The notes beneath the pieces were generated by a model. It ran no database searches, was not told the DNA's origin, and worked only from the letters and a program-made list of their open reading frames with translations. A stretch of 64,000 nt of DNA. Source: Paramacrobiotus metropolitanus (Eukaryota; Tardigrada; Eutardigrada; Parachela; Macrobiotidae). Numbering within the stretch: position 1 is the first letter of the stretch; every line of letters begins with the position of its first letter. This document shows positions 62,709-64,000 of this stretch, piece by piece. A program made the translations under genes and the position numbers. The stretch covers positions 1,612,001-1,676,000 of the forward strand of contig NW_026570228.1 in the NCBI RefSeq assembly GCF_019649055.1, in the 5' to 3' direction.

Positions 62709-63211
62709 GGTGGAGGTCAATTACATTTGGGTAACTGTTGCGCGCCGGGTAATGGACAGACGCGTAAAAAATTAGCCATGACTCAGCAGAAAAACAATCG
62801 TCCAATCGTGAGTCGAGTACGCTTCCGTGCCAAGAAAGAAATTGAACACCGACGTGGAACTGAAAAACTCATTTTTAATGCTGTAATGTGGTAAATGTGG
62901 TATTACGTCAAAAACGTTAATTATGAGTTTTGGATTGTGACTCTGGGTCGTTGGATTTACTTTTGGTCCAAACATACACAAATTTTGTTGATCTGTGCAG
63001 GAGAGTTACGAGTTACTCGTGGTTTGGGTAATGGTTGCGCTTCGACGTCGAAGCGCAACGCTTACGCGGACAAGTAAGCTGAAAACCCATCCCAGATTTT
63101 GTGACGGCGAATCAGAATGTTTGCTTGGTTACGCGCTGTTACGTCACATTTTTTACGCGTTTTCCCGTTACCCGACGCGCAACGCTTACCCAAATGTAAT
63201 TGACCTCCACC
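62709..63211. mobile_element. 503-bp terminal-inverted-repeat element with central palindrome
   Basis: The left arm (62709-62773) begins GGTGGAGGTCAATTACATTT. The right arm (63150-63211) is its inverse complement with about eight differences over 62 bp, including GGGTAA, TTGCGCG and ACGCGTAAAAAAT. ACT flanks both ends and may be a 3-bp target duplication. There is no transposase ORF, so this is a non-autonomous element. Near the right side the interior holds a perfect 26-bp palindrome (63034-63059) with the same TTGCGC word as the arms. Confidence 0.8.
63034..63059. repeat. Perfect 26-bp palindrome
   Basis: GTTGCGCTTCGAC is followed directly by its exact inverse complement GTCGAAGCGCAAC, with no loop. 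It sits inside the TIR element and carries the TTGCGC word also present in the arms. Confidence 0.95.
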
Positions 63212-64000
63212 ACTGTTTATGAGTTTGTCACAAGGCATAAACAAAAGCAACTGTGCAATATTTTTCGGATAATAAAGCCAGTGGCCATCAAGTTATGATA
63301 TTCTGTATATACAACTAACTGCATCGACGAGCCAAAATTTCGTAATTATTAACAAGTCAAAACTCAAAAGAGGGCGTAACTAAAATTGTAAATATAATAA
63401 AAAATTAACCCTAAGAATAGTGCTTATCGCCAAACCACTTCGGTGGACGGTTGCATTACTTCCCGCAGACTGCAGTACTTCCGCTGTGCACTGATGCCTC
63501 GACGCTCGCGACAATCCTCATCACTTTAAATTTTCGCGTGTAATCGTGTCGCGTACAGACACTCGAACAGGTGTCTGCTCTTCACAGACTTGCGGTTTAT
63601 TCTCCGCCACTGGGTATCACAATGGATTGCACCGTATCATCGATCCACTAATTAAGTTATTAAAAATTTAAAGTTATAGTAATCGATTGATGTACTGATA
63701 AGAAACGGCGTTCAGACCGTCCGTGTCACCCTGCGAGTATGGACCAGCAATCCTGGGAAAGTTAGTTCGCTGGTTTTGTTTACATGAGACTATCACGGCC
63801 GCCTGTAACATGTGCCCCTCATGTTCGGAGTCCCTTCGCTGTTTTTCAGGCGCCAGAATGCTCCCGGATGCTTTCTGCCATGAACACCCACCAGCGTTTG
63901 CCTGTGGAAATGTTGGTCTATTCGGTAAGCAACCCCGTTCTCTTGCTGCGCACAACATGAGCATTAAAACCCTGAACCCCGTAGTTCGTCATATGGACGG
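63212..64000. other. Right-edge sequence without supported features
   Basis: A minus-strand ORF at 63674-63964 (96 codons) has no recognisable motif. No exon or RNA gene can be supported before the window ends. Confidence 0.4.

Noticed and set aside
1-64000. CRISPR arrays, bacterial operons or prophage
   Set aside because: The window is clearly eukaryotic with spliced genes; no regular spacer-repeat array or bacterial gene organisation is present.

Overview
This is a eukaryotic, almost certainly invertebrate-animal, genomic window. The genes have several exons with GT-AG introns of roughly 100 bp to over 4 kb. Exons are GC-rich and sit in AT-rich introns and spacers. The recognisable proteins are metazoan: a kinase suppressor of Ras (KSR), a Frizzled receptor, a Myb factor with animal-type R2/R3 repeats, an alpha-1,3-fucosyltransferase and a codanin-1-like protein. 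I cannot fix the phylum from sequence alone; an ecdysozoan such as a tardigrade is only a guess. All gene models were built by hand from splice sites, reading phase and family motifs, without transcripts or database searches.

Layout. 1-10.3 kb (minus strand): three translation-related genes in a row. These are an eIF4G-like N-terminal region cut by the left edge (201-2857), ribosomal protein eL33/RPL35A in four coding exons (4808-6148), and a separate protein with an eIF4G-type MIF4G domain (7603-10160). 10.8-21.7 kb: a tandem segmental duplication whose unit holds a small secreted six-cysteine protein gene plus a Myb gene. The right copy has a complete Myb gene (18711-21662). The left copy kept only exon 1 and a frameshifted C-terminal exon-like piece. 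21.7-25.8 kb: mostly empty DNA with one tRNA-Gln(CTG) gene.

25.8-38.4 kb (minus): KSR in eight exons, about 1,609 residues. A 5'-truncated retroelement ORF lies inside its 4.3-kb intron 2. 38.4-47.6 kb: a 9-kb gene-poor spacer with small hairpins and short repeats. 47.6-50.5 kb (plus): Frizzled in three exons, lacking the canonical KTxxxW Dishevelled-binding motif after TM7. 50.9-54.1 kb (minus): fucosyltransferase in three exons, convergent with Frizzled. Its intron 1 holds a perfect 18-bp stem-loop and two small unexplained ORFs. 58.3-61.7 kb (minus): a codanin-1-like gene in about ten exons, with an in-frame TAA inside exon 7 and a TA-flanked MITE in one intron. 61.9-64 kb: a frameshifted relic of the same retroelement family as in the KSR intron, then a 503-bp terminal-inverted-repeat element containing a perfect 26-bp palindrome.

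Functionally the genes fall into translation (eIF4G-like, eL33, MIF4G protein, tRNA-Gln), signalling at or near the membrane (KSR in Ras-MAPK, Frizzled in Wnt, fucosyltransferase in glycan decoration), and transcription or chromatin (Myb, codanin-like). There is no operon-like organisation. The most unusual observations are the Frizzled without KTxxxW, the KSR with a DYG motif and two low-complexity insertions in its kinase C-lobe, the Myb/secreted-protein duplication, the stop codon in the codanin-like gene, and two non-autonomous TIR elements.
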